NCBI RefSeq assembly: GCF_017329615.1
Contig: NZ_JAFMTW010000015.1
Location: 17,322-81,321 of the forward strand
Direction of reading: 5' to 3'
From: Alicyclobacillus suci
GTDB lineage: Bacteria > Bacillota > Bacilli > Alicyclobacillales > Alicyclobacillaceae
DNA length: 64,000 nucleotides
The notes under the pieces were generated by a model. The model saw nothing but the letters and a program-made list of their open reading frames with translations. It ran no database searches and was not told where the DNA came from. Every line of letters begins with the position of its first letter. Position 1 is the first letter of the stretch. Below, one piece after another: positions 8,350 through 17,578 of this stretch. A program made the translations under genes and the position numbers.

Positions 8350-9246
8350 ATGCAGATTGGTATTATTGGACTTGGAAAAATGGGGTATAACTTGGCCCTG
8401 AACATGATGGATCACAAGCACGAAGTCGTTGCATTTGATCTCGACAAGAAAGCTGTAGAACGCTTGGCAGGAGAGGGCGCGACTGGCGCATCGTCGATTG
8501 CAGACCTCGTCGAGAAGCTACAGGCTCCACGCATCGTCTGGTTGATGGTTCCACATGGCAAACCAGTGGACAACTTGATTGACCAACTGACGCCGCTCTT
8601 GTCCAAGGGCGATATCATCATTGAGGGTGGTAACTCTCACTATAAAGAAAGTATCCGCCACGCTGAAGATCTGTCCAAGCATGGCATTTATTTCTTTGAT
8701 GTCGGTACGTCTGGGGGCACGGAAGGCGCGCGCCACGGTGCTTGCTACATGATTGGCGGCGATGCTGAAGTGTTCAAGACCATCGAACCGCTGTTCCGCG
8801 ACACCGCTGTGCCAAACGGTTACGTCTACACGGGCCGCGCTGGCAGTGGGCACTATTGCAAAATGGTGCACAACGGCATTGAGTACGGCATGATGGCCGC
8901 TATCGGCGAAGGCTTTGAAGTTCTGGAGAAGAGCCCATTTGACTACGACTTTGCGGAAGTCGCACGCTGCTGGTCGAACGGCTCCGTCATCCGCGGTTGG
9001 TTGATGGAATTGACCGAGAGTGCATTCCGTGAAGATCCGCGCCTGGAGCAGATTAAGGGCGTTGTTCATTCTTCTGGCGAAGGCAAATGGACCGTTGAAG
9101 AGGCGCTTAACTTCCAAGTGGCTGCACCGATTATCACGATGTCACTGTTGATGCGTTACCGTTCTGAAGAGACCGACACGTTCACAGGCAAAGTGCAGGC
9201 TGCACTGCGCAATCAGTTCGGCGGGCACGCTGTCGAAAAGGCGTAA
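8350..9246 (+). CDS. 6-phosphogluconate dehydrogenase, decarboxylating, short NAD-type
   Basis: 298 residues, the short form (YqeC/GntZ-like) rather than the ~470-residue Gnd. It oxidises 6-phosphogluconate to ribulose-5-phosphate and CO2. Rossmann motif GLGKMG (about residues 7-12); the second strand ends in FDLD, where an Asp commonly marks NAD rather than NADP use (inference). GTSGGTEGARHGACYMIGG and GSGHYCKMVHNGIEYG are substrate-site signatures. A regulator, a gluconokinase and a transporter follow, giving a gluconate route into the pentose phosphate pathway. Start set by the purine-rich AGGATGGAGAG ahead of the ATG. Confidence 0.9.
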   Translation: MQIGIIGLGKMGYNLALNMMDHKHEVVAFDLDKKAVERLAGEGATGASSIADLVEKLQAPRIVWLMVPHGKPVDNLIDQLTPLLSKGDIIIEGGNSHYKESIRHAEDLSKHGIYFFDVGTSGGTEGARHGACYMIGGDAEVFKTIEPLFRDTAVPNGYVYTGRAGSGHYCKMVHNGIEYGMMAAIGEGFEVLEKSPFDYDFAEVARCWSNGSVIRGWLMELTESAFREDPRLEQIKGVVHSSGEGKWTVEEALNFQVAAPIITMSLLMRYRSEETDTFTGKVQAALRNQFGGHAVEKA

Positions 9247-9356
9247 CGGTCAGGTAGGGTAGGCGGTCTGGCACAAGCGTGGCAATACCGGTCTAGTGAA
9301 CAACGCTGTACAGAGTAAGGGAGGACGACGGACGATGGTCGAGGGGAGCGACACGA

Positions 9357-10385
9357 GTGGATAAACGCGTCACGATTCAAGATGTGGCCCGTCATGCCGG
9401 CGTGTCAATCACCACGGTTTCACGGTACCTCAACGAGCGCTACGACTCGATGAGTGAGGCCACGCGCAACCGCATTGCAGAAGTGATACGCAATCTCGGC
9501 TACCGTCCGAACGCCCTTGCACAGGGCCTGAAAGGCAACCGCACCAAAATCGTGGCTGCTGTGGTCGTCAATATGAGCTATCCGTTCTGTGTCGGCTTTA
9601 TGCGCTCGCTCAACCAAGTTTTGTCGCCTGCTGGGTATCATTTGTTTGTCAGTGAAACAGGAGGCGATTCCGAGCGCGAACGGGCCGTTGTCCAGTCGCT
9701 GCACGCCAAGCGCGTCGACGCGATGGTACTGCAAAGCGATGGTAAAAATGCAAATCTCCTCGCTGAAATCGCAAAGCAAATTCCAGTTATCCTCGTGGAT
9801 CGGGCCTATTCGATTCCGCAAGTCACGAATGTCATTACAAATAATCTGGAAGCATCAAAGCACTTGACGGAGCATTTGTTTGACCAGGGCTACTCTCGCG
9901 TGCTTTATGTGACGGAGGCCGAGGATGGGGTACATACCCGCAGAGAACGCCTTCAGGGCTATCTCAGCGCGTGTCAGGCCCACTCTGTGACGCCCCTTGT
10001 GGTCACCGTCGACCGCGAGCGGGAAGACACTTTTCAAGCCGTTTTGGATGAACTGGCCGCCGCGAAAGCGCACGCGCCAATTGCTATCTACACTGGCAAT
10101 GGGTTGTTGATGCTGCGGCTTTACCCCAGACTGATGGAGTTGGGATTACACGTCCCTAGCGAATTGGGGATTGCTACGTTTGATAGACCGGATTGGGCCG
10201 AATTGGTGAGACCGTCATTGACGTGTGTGGAGCAGCCGGTTGATGCCATGGGAGCGATTACCGGGGAAATGCTGCTCGACAGGTTGGAAAAACCTGACGA
10301 GACAGCAAATGTGGTCATACCCGGGGAAAAGAAAATTGCATCGGATGTGATTGTCGGCGGTTCAACGCAGTTGCGGCGTACCTGA
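9357..10385 (+). CDS. LacI-family regulator of the gluconate block
   Basis: 342 residues: N-terminal LacI helix-turn-helix (IQDVARHAGVSITTVSRYLN, residues 7-26) and a periplasmic-binding-protein-like sensor domain. GTG start with GAGGGGAG nine bases upstream. It lies after the 6-phosphogluconate dehydrogenase gene and its last 24 bp overlap the 3' end of the convergent gluconokinase gene. The likely ligand is gluconate or a phosphorylated derivative, and the likely target is the double operator at 13405-13429; both are inferred from context. Confidence 0.85.
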   Translation: MDKRVTIQDVARHAGVSITTVSRYLNERYDSMSEATRNRIAEVIRNLGYRPNALAQGLKGNRTKIVAAVVVNMSYPFCVGFMRSLNQVLSPAGYHLFVSETGGDSERERAVVQSLHAKRVDAMVLQSDGKNANLLAEIAKQIPVILVDRAYSIPQVTNVITNNLEASKHLTEHLFDQGYSRVLYVTEAEDGVHTRRERLQGYLSACQAHSVTPLVVTVDREREDTFQAVLDELAAAKAHAPIAIYTGNGLLMLRLYPRLMELGLHVPSELGIATFDRPDWAELVRPSLTCVEQPVDAMGAITGEMLLDRLEKPDETANVVIPGEKKIASDVIVGGSTQLRRT

Positions 10386-11897
10386 TTGGGCGTTCGTTTC
10401 CGGCAAGACTGCCGCACAGAGCTGGCGAAACCGCTCAAACTTCTGAACAAGGCGTTTGTGCGCGTCGACGGACGGGGTTGTCACGTCCAAAGCCTCGTGA
10501 TGTATCTCCATCGGCCTGTTGCCAATGGCTTCGTTTGCGACCATGGCTGCACCCAGTGTGGCGCCGTCAATCTCCGCTTGGGTTTCGATTTCCACGTTGA
10601 ACAGATCTGCCGTCCATTGACGAACCCACGCTTGTTGAAACAACTTGCCTGAGACAATCAGGCGCTTTGGCGTGCCCAGCGATGTCATTAACTGTTGCGC
10701 AATCCAGTAGGCGTTAAACAAAATCCCCTCAATCCCCGCGCGTATCAAATGCACCTGATTGTGATATCTTTTCAGGCCGATGAACGACAGGGAAGCCGAT
10801 TCATCCCAAATGGGTGCACGTTCTCCAGATACATACGGAATGCAAAATAAGTTGTCTGCTGTGAGGTTTCCAGCCTCCTCGACGAGGCGCGGGAATCGCT
10901 TTGCGAATTGTTCGCCTGCTTCCGTCAACACGTTGCGGTATAACCAGTCAAGCACCACGCCGCCACTGTTGCTCGGTGCGCCGACCACATATTGACCCGC
11001 TGCGAGTGGGTAGGAAAACGCACGAATCGACTCGTGAGATGAATGATGACGATAACCTGTGCGAATGGCTAGGCTCGTCCCCATGGTGAGCACCATTTTC
11101 CCGCCATCCATAGCGCCAGCGGCGACCGTAGCCAAGACGCCGTCTGATCCGCCGATACAAACGGGGATTTGCGAGATGGACTTTGTCACGTCGCCAATCC
11201 ACGGTGAGATATCGAGCGTGCGGATATGGTTGGTCGGCACGAGCGTCGATAGTTGTTTCGGTGTAATGCCTGCGTATGTCAGGGCTGGGCCATACCAGTC
11301 AAACGCCGTGGCGTCGAAGAGGCCCGTGGCGGAGGCGATGGCGTGGTCGACCTCCCATACACTGAACCAGCGGTGCCAGACATATTCCTTAATGGATACG
11401 AAACGCGCTGTTCGCTTGAACAACTGCGGGTAAGCTTGACGAAACCACGCGATTTTGGCAATCGGTGCCATGGCGTGAATGGGGGTACCCGTATGGCGAT
11501 AGATATCCTTGCCGGCGGGGCTGTTCCACAGCGAAGAGGCTTCTTGGGATGGTCGGGCGTCCAACCAAAGCATGGCAGGAAACAGCGGCGTATCCTCGTC
11601 ATCCATCGGAATGAGGCTGTGCATCGCTGCACTGAACCCGACTGCGTCAATGGTAAAACCTGCGCCAATTACGTCGCGGCAGACGGCCGTAAAGACACCG
11701 GTGACGGATGCGTATACCTCTTCTGGGTCTTGTACTGCGGTGCCGTCGTCATCGCTGTTTGTGCGAACGCGGGCGCTGTAGCTCGTGATTTCTGAACCGT
11801 CCTGCTGATAGGCGATGGCTTTTGCGGTGGTCGTCCCAATATCTAAACCGACGATGCAATGTTTTCCGTATTCATTCTGACTCAAGGCTCTCCACAT
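10362..11897 (-). CDS. gntK: Gluconokinase (FGGY family)
   Basis: About 511 residues. FGGY kinase phosphorylating gluconate to 6-phosphogluconate. N-terminal ATPase motif GLDIGTTTAKA; RTGTPIHAMAPIAKI resembles the equivalent stretch of Bacillus GntK, and SGERAPIW is the FGGY C-terminal signature region. The start is uncertain: ATG at 11897 has no obvious ribosome site, and TTG at 11885 has GGAGAG only a few bases ahead. It is transcribed with the MFS gene upstream (12004-13281) and overlaps the LacI gene at the 3' end. The family is certain; gluconate as substrate is supported by the neighbouring dehydrogenase. Confidence 0.88.
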   Translation of the reverse strand: MWRALSQNEYGKHCIVGLDIGTTTAKAIAYQQDGSEITSYSARVRTNSDDDGTAVQDPEEVYASVTGVFTAVCRDVIGAGFTIDAVGFSAAMHSLIPMDDEDTPLFPAMLWLDARPSQEASSLWNSPAGKDIYRHTGTPIHAMAPIAKIAWFRQAYPQLFKRTARFVSIKEYVWHRWFSVWEVDHAIASATGLFDATAFDWYGPALTYAGITPKQLSTLVPTNHIRTLDISPWIGDVTKSISQIPVCIGGSDGVLATVAAGAMDGGKMVLTMGTSLAIRTGYRHHSSHESIRAFSYPLAAGQYVVGAPSNSGGVVLDWLYRNVLTEAGEQFAKRFPRLVEEAGNLTADNLFCIPYVSGERAPIWDESASLSFIGLKRYHNQVHLIRAGIEGILFNAYWIAQQLMTSLGTPKRLIVSGKLFQQAWVRQWTADLFNVEIETQAEIDGATLGAAMVANEAIGNRPMEIHHEALDVTTPSVDAHKRLVQKFERFRQLCAAVLPETNAQSGTPQLR

Positions 11898-11910
11898 CCC
11901 AAAGCGAGGT

Positions 11911-11933
11911 TGGCCGTCGGAATCCGACGGCCA
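11911..11933. other. Strong intercistronic hairpin between MFS gene and gntK
   Basis: TGGCCGTCGG (11911-11920) and CCGACGGCCA (11924-11933) form a perfect 10-bp stem with a three-base loop, 14 bases before gntK. No T-run follows on the minus strand, so it is more likely an mRNA processing or stability element, or partial attenuator, than a full terminator. Confidence 0.5.
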
Positions 11934-12003
11934 CCAAAGGTTGTTTGTCTGACAGGACGATGGTCGCCACTGTCTTGTCTACGAACATGCTGTATTGCTT
12001 CGC

Positions 12004-13281
12004 TTATTTCGCAGTTTCTGCGTCCTCAAAAGGTGAACGGATTGGCTCGATTTTACCGAGCATGAGTACGTAGCACAAGATACCGAGGATGAGGACAATG
12101 CCGGCAATAATGAACGCAGATTCGAAAGACCCTGTGAACTGCACAACATAGCCGGTGACGATAGGTGCCACGATACTCATCAAGTTGTTGAAGAAGTTGA
12201 TGACACTTCCGACGGTACCGACGGTGCCGCGTGGTGAAATCAAGGATGGGATACTCCAGCCGATTGGGGCAGAGAAGGCGAGCCCACCCAGTGCGATGGC
12301 GATAAAGATGACGGCGACGTTCGCGTTGTTGGTGAATGCCGCTGGAATCACGGCCAAGCCAAGAATCATACCAATGACGAGAATCGTTTTGCGGACTCGC
12401 GTGGAGTCGTGACCGCGTTTGATGAGATGGTCCACCAACCAGCCGCCGATGATCAGGTCTGTAAGCGTTGCAACCAGCCATGGGCCCGCGGTGTACCAAC
12501 CGGATTTCAAAATCGTCATGTGCATTTGTTTTTCTAGGTAACCCGGCAACCAGGTGAGGAATAGGTAAAAAGTGTAACCGTATGCAGTGAACCCGAGCGT
12601 CAGTCCCCAAATTTTGCGTTGGGACAGGACAAATGCGAGGTTCTTGCCGTATCCGCCAGGTGCCGTTCCGATTTTTTGGGCACCGCCTTCGCGGAGTAAG
12701 TCGGCTTCTTTTTGTGAGAGTTTAGCATCTTTTGGATCACGATAGAAAATCCAGTACAGCACGAGGTAGACGAGGCTTAGCACGCCCGTCAGCCAAAAAC
12801 CGCCTTTCCAGCCCCACTCAAATACTGCCCAAGCGATTAATGGCGTCCCGATGACGTTTGAGAACTTTGCAGCGGCATCGAAAATCGAAGTCGCTAAGCC
12901 CCGTTCACGAACTGGGAACCAGTAGCCTGTCGCCTTCGATGCAGCTGGAAATGCAGGCGCTTCCGCGGCACCCAGAATGATACGCGATAGGAGAATCAAT
13001 CCCATTCCGCTGACCACAGCGGTCATCAATGTCGCCAAAGACCACAGGAGTGTGCCGATTCGGACCAGCCACTTTGGACCGATTTTATCGAGCAGCGCGC
13101 CGACAGGAATTTGGAAGAGCGCGTACGACCAACCGAATGATGACAAAATGATACCCATTTGCCCACTGCTTAAGTGATACAAATCCGAGATGGGCTGTTG
13201 TGCAACTGACAGATTGGTTCTGTCGAAGTAGTTGATGAGGATACCAAAACCAATGAGAAGTCCTATCCACCAACGTTTCAT
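12004..13281 (-). CDS. MFS transporter, anion:cation symporter type
   Basis: 425 residues with about 12 hydrophobic segments. Sequence resembles the ACS family (GudP/ExuT/phthalate permease type): NYFDRTNLSVAQ in helix 1 and the loop GALLDKIGPKWLVR after helix 2. These symporters import sugar acids with protons. The ATG at 13281 follows GAGGGAGGGG. It is first in the operon with gntK, behind the CG-centred double operator, so gluconate or a related sugar acid is the probable substrate; the sequence alone does not fix it. Confidence 0.82.
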   Translation of the reverse strand: MKRWWIGLLIGFGILINYFDRTNLSVAQQPISDLYHLSSGQMGIILSSFGWSYALFQIPVGALLDKIGPKWLVRIGTLLWSLATLMTAVVSGMGLILLSRIILGAAEAPAFPAASKATGYWFPVRERGLATSIFDAAAKFSNVIGTPLIAWAVFEWGWKGGFWLTGVLSLVYLVLYWIFYRDPKDAKLSQKEADLLREGGAQKIGTAPGGYGKNLAFVLSQRKIWGLTLGFTAYGYTFYLFLTWLPGYLEKQMHMTILKSGWYTAGPWLVATLTDLIIGGWLVDHLIKRGHDSTRVRKTILVIGMILGLAVIPAAFTNNANVAVIFIAIALGGLAFSAPIGWSIPSLISPRGTVGTVGSVINFFNNLMSIVAPIVTGYVVQFTGSFESAFIIAGIVLILGILCYVLMLGKIEPIRSPFEDAETAK

Positions 13282-13404
13282 AAAATCCCCTCCCTCAAGG
13301 TGGAGCATGTCCTGAATGCGCATGCGCTCAAGACATCACCTAAACGAATTCGGTTACATCTCGACACCTTAGTCGAGAGTCGTGTGAAAAGGTTCACATG
13401 TAGG

Positions 13405-13429
13405 TAAAACGTTTTTGGAAAACGTTTTA
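13405..13429. promoter_or_regulatory. Double CG-centred operator (LacI-type)
   Basis: TAAAACGTTTT (13405-13415), TGG, then AAAACGTTTTA (13419-13429): a perfect inverted repeat whose halves are each the palindrome AAAACGTTTT. LacI-family proteins typically read palindromes with a central CG. It lies 124 bases before the transporter-gntK start, so control by the LacI gene at 9357 or by CcpA is likely. It is not an exact catabolite-repression site. Confidence 0.65.
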
Positions 13430-13491
13430 CGAAAACGATATACTGAACAATATCAAACCTCTTGTAAAATGTGAAGCACAAAATGAAATAC

Positions 13492-13518
13492 AAAAAAAGG
13501 CATCGTCGTTACGATGCC
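13492..13518 (-). terminator. Rho-independent terminator of pepP
   Basis: On the minus strand GGCATCG (13518-13512) pairs with CGATGCC (13505-13499) and is followed by seven Ts (13498-13492). It lies 55 bases beyond the stop of the aminopeptidase gene. Confidence 0.85.
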
Positions 13519-13573
13519 CAACTTTCGTTGATGTTAGCCGGATTGAATCTGCTATGTGGGGTCGTTTTGGTGT

Positions 13574-14830
13574 TTATTTGGGGGCTCGACTTGCCATAAA
13601 GGCCTCAATTTCGTCGACTGTCTTGAGGATGTCTGCAGATAGATTTTCGGTGCCAGACTCGGTCACTAAGATATCGTCTTCAATACGAATGCCAATGCCT
13701 TCCTCTGCCACGTATAACCCAGGTTCAATCGTGATGACGGAACCGACCTCAATCGGGAATCCACGCCCGTGTACATCGTGCGTATCGAGTCCTAATGGGT
13801 GGCTTACGCTGTGGTAATAGTATTTACTGATTTCTTCATCGGACTGGATGAGGCCAATGCGTTTACATTCCCGCGTCAACGTGGCTTTTGTCACCTCGTT
13901 TAACTCGGGGTAGGTCATGCCCGGCTTCACCGCAGCGATGGTTTCTTCCATGGCCGTCAGCACAACTTCGTACAATTCGCGTTGCCGCGGCGTAAATCGG
14001 CCGTTGACCGGAAATGTGCGACTGATATCCGCTGAGTAATGCAGATATGCTGCGCCAAGGTCAATCAAGACGAGGTCGCCATCGGCGACGCGTTGGTCAT
14101 TTTCCTCGTAATGAAGGATTGTCGCGCGCTCACCGCCCGCGATGATGGATGGAAACGCATGCTCGGAGATGCCATTACTGCGCAATGTAAAGTCGAAAAA
14201 CGCTTGTAATTCGTACTCGTTGATATCCCCATGTGCATGCGCCATCATGTTTTCAATGCCGAGTTTTGTGACCCGAATCGCTTCTCGAATGGCATTGACT
14301 TCGGCTTGGTCTTTGACCGCACGCAGGCGGCAGATGCCGGCATGGATGTTGCGGATGTCAAGGCCAGGGTAGCGCGCTGAGATTTCGCGCGCAAATTGAT
14401 GCGCCACGGTTTCTGTCTGGTTCCAGTCGTTTTGTTGGAGATCTAGATAGACAGTATCGTAGTCGGCGTCCGACAGTAGGGCGCCGAACGTGGACTCGAC
14501 CTGCGAAATGTCGCGAATATCCGCAATGCCAGACCTCGTCTGCGCTTCCTCGTCGCGCATGCGCTTTCCTGTCCACTTCTCTTGTGTCTCATCCACGTGT
14601 TCGGTGAATAATGTCGCTGATAGAGTGCCGTCCTTCTTTTGGAGGATGAGCGCTGCGTGCTCGCGATCAATTCCAGTGAGGTAGTAGAAATTTCGGTTAG
14701 CGTGAAACGGGTACACAGCGTCGCGCGATTTATGCGGTGCGCGTCCGGAGAACAGGACGGCAAGAGACCGGTCGGCCATTTGCTCGGCAATGCGATTGCG
14801 CCGGCCTTCCAATAGGTGTGCATCAAACAT
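13574..14830 (-). CDS. pepP: Xaa-Pro aminopeptidase (M24B, aminopeptidase P)
   Basis: 418 residues with an N-terminal aminopeptidase-P domain (about 1-150) and a pita-bread metallopeptidase domain. Metal-binding segments: LIDLGAAYLHYSADISRTFP (both Asp ligands), SHPLGLDTHDVH (His), TIEPGLYV (Glu) and IRIEDDILVT (Glu). It cleaves the N-terminal residue before proline and probably uses Mn. AAAGGA lies nine bases before the ATG. It is followed by its own terminator; mgsA lies 33 bases upstream, so the two may be cotranscribed. Confidence 0.92.
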   Translation of the reverse strand: MFDAHLLEGRRNRIAEQMADRSLAVLFSGRAPHKSRDAVYPFHANRNFYYLTGIDREHAALILQKKDGTLSATLFTEHVDETQEKWTGKRMRDEEAQTRSGIADIRDISQVESTFGALLSDADYDTVYLDLQQNDWNQTETVAHQFAREISARYPGLDIRNIHAGICRLRAVKDQAEVNAIREAIRVTKLGIENMMAHAHGDINEYELQAFFDFTLRSNGISEHAFPSIIAGGERATILHYEENDQRVADGDLVLIDLGAAYLHYSADISRTFPVNGRFTPRQRELYEVVLTAMEETIAAVKPGMTYPELNEVTKATLTRECKRIGLIQSDEEISKYYYHSVSHPLGLDTHDVHGRGFPIEVGSVITIEPGLYVAEEGIGIRIEDDILVTESGTENLSADILKTVDEIEAFMASRAPK

Positions 14831-14863
14831 CTGCAGACATCCTTTCCAACTCGCTTTGGGGGA

Positions 14864-15262
14864 TTAGTCCCGAACTTTCGGTTTGAAATCGATGAGGCCA
14901 GCATCCATGGCCCGGATCAGGGCTTCAGCTGTCGCCATATTGGTCGCCACAGGGACGTTATGTACGTCACACAGTCGAAGCAGTGCGCTAATATCAGGAT
15001 CATGAGGCTGTGCAGTCAGTGGATCACGCAGGAACACGACGAAGTCCATCTCATTGTTGGCAATCATGGCGCCAATTTGTTGATCTCCACCATACGGACC
15101 AGACTGAAACCGATGAACATGGAGGCCCGTGGCTTCTGCAATCCGCAGGCCGGTGGTTCCAGTGGCATACAGGTTCGCGTTCTTCAGGATGTTCTGATAC
15201 GCAATGGCCAAGTAAACAATGTCGTTCTTTTTTTGGTCATGAGCGATCATCGCTACGTTCAT
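14864..15262 (-). CDS. mgsA: Methylglyoxal synthase
   Basis: 132 residues. It converts dihydroxyacetone phosphate to methylglyoxal and phosphate, a bypass that relieves sugar-phosphate overload. Motifs: IAHDQKK near the N-terminus (His8/Asp9 region), the phosphate-binding [18 protein letters not shown], and [14 protein letters not shown] with the catalytic Asp. The inner ATG at 15262 gives the family's usual start. The gap to moaA (15263-15509) holds no gene. Confidence 0.95.
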   Translation of the reverse strand: MNVAMIAHDQKKNDIVYLAIAYQNILKNANLYATGTTGLRIAEATGLHVHRFQSGPYGGDQQIGAMIANNEMDFVVFLRDPLTAQPHDPDISALLRLCDVHNVPVATNMATAEALIRAMDAGLIDFKPKVRD

Positions 15263-15509
15263 ACAACAGGGTCCCCCTTGTGGACAATGCATTGCTGACT
15301 CCAGTGTAACGCAAAGCATTTAAAAAGTGGTGAACAACTCATCAACTCATGAATCGTTCACACATCCGCACACGCATTTGCGCGTCGGATCATCGCCAGT
15401 AAGCGAGTTTCCCGAGACTGCAAAGGGCGGTCTTCGATTTCCAAGCCTAGGCTTCCCCGTGGTACACTGGTTGAGCAAATCGATTTATTGCTGATTGGAG
15501 GTTGAGTAG

Positions 15510-16541
15510 ATGTCTTTGCATCATTCGGGCAACGCCATTCGGGATGCACTCTCTCGACCGCTGAAGGACCTTCGGATCTCGCTGACGGATCGATGTAACT
15601 TCCGATGTAAGTACTGTATGCCAAAAGAGGTCTTCGGAAAAGACTACTCGTACCTTTCTGAAGAAGAAATTTTGACGATAGATGAAATTGTTCGGGTGAC
15701 GCGCATTTTGTCTGAAATCGGTGTGCATAAGGTGCGCTTAACCGGTGGGGAACCCTTACTTCGTCGCGAGCTTCCGGAAATTATCCACGCCTTGGCCTCA
15801 CTTCCGGGGATTGACGACATTGCGGTGACCAGCAATGGGAGCATGTTGACGCCCAAACGCGCCCAGGCGCTCAAGGATGCGGGGCTGCGCAGGATAACCA
15901 TCAGCCTCGACGCGTTGGACGATACGGTGTTTCGCAAGATGAACGATGTGGGTTTTCCTGTAAAGCGCGTGCTCAATGCGATTGAGTCGGCATTGGCGGC
16001 GGGTCTGACGCCGGTCAAGGTCAATATGGTTGTTCGCCGGGGCTTTAACGATACCGAGATTCTACCCATGGCAGAGCACTTTCGGGGCACCGATGTGGTG
16101 TTGCGATTTATCGAATACATGGACGTCGGCAACAGCAATGGGTGGAAGCTGGACGACGTGGTTCCGGCGTCGGAAATTTTTCGCACCATCGCTGAAAAGT
16201 ATCCGCTCGTTCCGGTCGCACCAGAGTTGCAAGGAGAGGTGGCAGAGCGGTTTGCGTATGCGGATGGCGCAGGGCAAATTGGCATTATCCACGCCGTCAC
16301 GAAGCCGTTTTGTACGGGTTGCTCGCGGTTGCGCCTGACGGCTTCCGGTGAATTGTTCACGTGCCTCTTCGCCACACGAGGCAAGCCTATTCGCGCGATG
16401 TTGCGGGATGGGGCGACGGATGAGGAACTGCGGGCGGTGATGACGGGTGTTTGGAAGGCGCGTACCGATAGATATTCGGAGGAGCGCAACGAACAGACTG
16501 TCCATCGGCCGCGGATTGAAATGTCACGCATTGGCGGGTGA
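15510..16541 (+). CDS. moaA: GTP 3',8-cyclase (molybdenum cofactor biosynthesis)
   Basis: 343 residues. Radical-SAM enzyme for the first step of molybdopterin synthesis. N-terminal CNFRCKYC binds the SAM cluster (about residues 30-37), LTGGEPLLR follows, and the C-terminal second cluster motif CTGCSRLRLTASGELFTC is complete. The last residues end in the GG pair important for MoaA activity (RIGG). GGAGG precedes the ATG. No other molybdopterin gene is in the window; the gene stands alone between mgsA and a terminator. Confidence 0.95.
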   Translation: MSLHHSGNAIRDALSRPLKDLRISLTDRCNFRCKYCMPKEVFGKDYSYLSEEEILTIDEIVRVTRILSEIGVHKVRLTGGEPLLRRELPEIIHALASLPGIDDIAVTSNGSMLTPKRAQALKDAGLRRITISLDALDDTVFRKMNDVGFPVKRVLNAIESALAAGLTPVKVNMVVRRGFNDTEILPMAEHFRGTDVVLRFIEYMDVGNSNGWKLDDVVPASEIFRTIAEKYPLVPVAPELQGEVAERFAYADGAGQIGIIHAVTKPFCTGCSRLRLTASGELFTCLFATRGKPIRAMLRDGATDEELRAVMTGVWKARTDRYSEERNEQTVHRPRIEMSRIGG

Positions 16542-16552
16542 GTTGTCAAAAC

Positions 16553-16590
16553 GGGGGGTGCCTTACAGTACCGGACCCCCCAATTATTTT
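16553..16590 (+). terminator. Terminator after moaA
   Basis: GGGGGGT (16553-16559) pairs with ACCCCCC (16575-16581), with further pairing GCC/GGN inside, followed by AATTATTTT. Confidence 0.7.
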
Positions 16591-16703
16591 ACAAACAAAC
16601 TAATGTCTAAAACACCATGTGTTGCTAATATGTCACTCTCTCCAGTAGTAGATTGCGTAGTCTTAATATTTGGACAAGAGAAATTGAATGCCATGACAAT
16701 ATT

Positions 16704-16736
16704 GAGTAGATGGGGGCGCCTCGCCACCATCTACTC
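16704..16736. other. Long-stem hairpin in intergenic DNA
   Basis: GAGTAGATGG (16704-16713) pairs with CCATCTACTC (16727-16736). It lies 60 bases beyond the stop of the minus-strand gene at 16796 and may end its transcript, although no T-run follows. The rest of 16591-16795 shows no gene. Confidence 0.45.
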
Positions 16737-16795
16737 TTAAGTTCGGTTATCGACTTCGCCTGAAGCAGGCAGCAGTTCTATACTCGTGGCGCGGA

Positions 16796-17251
16796 TTACC
16801 GGCGGAAAAACATTCGGCGGACGATTGCCCAAATCACCCAGATAATCACGATATCGAAGATGATGTGGAACAGACTCAGTCCGGCGCCATATGCGTACCC
16901 AAAGCCGAACGGATTAAACAGGTGGCCTAAGAAGAACCCGGCGCCGAATGAGAATAAGTGTGATCCGAATCCGCCAAACGGCGTTCCGAATGTTCTTGTT
17001 CCCGTTCCTGTCCGCGAATTATAAGACGGTGAGGAGTAGGACCGCGAACTGTACGAGCGAGACGAGTATGACCTAGACGTATACGAACGAATCGGCTGTA
17101 CCTGAACTGACGCGTGTTGCGTGTTGCTGAGTGTCGCCGTCTGCACCGTCGCCGGGCTGTTTGACACAACCGGCGTCGAGACCGAAGCAAAGGCGGAGGT
17201 TGGAATCAACAGTACTACCATCGTAAACAATCCGACGAAAAAGCGTCTCAT
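16796..17251 (-). CDS. Secreted/membrane protein with SYSSR repeats
   Basis: 151 residues of unknown function. Signal peptide with a hydrophobic core (FFVGLFTMVVLLIPTSAFA), then a Ser/Thr/Val-rich stretch, a tandem (S-Y-S-S-R) repeat at about residues 56-77, a Gly/Phe-rich segment (TPFGGFGSHLFSFGAGFFLGHLF), a hydrophobic helix (about 126-145: FHIIFDIVIIWVIWAIV) and a basic RRMFFRR tail. The layout suggests a surface-anchored protein with the C-terminus in the cytosol. The Phe/Gly segment followed by a membrane helix and RR tail is seen in uncharacterised small membrane proteins of Bacilli. Confidence 0.7.
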   Translation of the reverse strand: MRRFFVGLFTMVVLLIPTSAFASVSTPVVSNSPATVQTATLSNTQHASVQVQPIRSYTSRSYSSRSYSSRSYSSPSYNSRTGTGTRTFGTPFGGFGSHLFSFGAGFFLGHLFNPFGFGYAYGAGLSLFHIIFDIVIIWVIWAIVRRMFFRR

Positions 17252-17578
17252 GATGCATCATTCATCCTTATTATTCATTCTTTTGTGCCGCATGCTCTGT
17301 AAAGCATTGATGCCCGACGGATTTGTCAAAATCACATCACGCCGATGACGATTGTCGAGCGAATTGCTTTTTAAGGGTACGCTGGTGTGGTGAAAAATAT
17401 CGTCGAAGAACAACCACCGGTGGGATACGAGCAATCGCTCGACGCAGACTGCCTGAAAAGTGCTAAAATGGTGGATACCATGAATGCGTGATGTAGAACG
17501 AGATCCGCTGGTCGCAAAACCGGCACATGCTCATTGTACGAAACAATTCAAACTTGTGTCCACGGGAGGATTGACCAA

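Noticed and set aside
13405..13429. Catabolite-responsive element (cre)
   Set aside because: The CG-centred halves do not align with TGNAANCGNWNNCA without a one-base shift; kept as a LacI-type operator instead.
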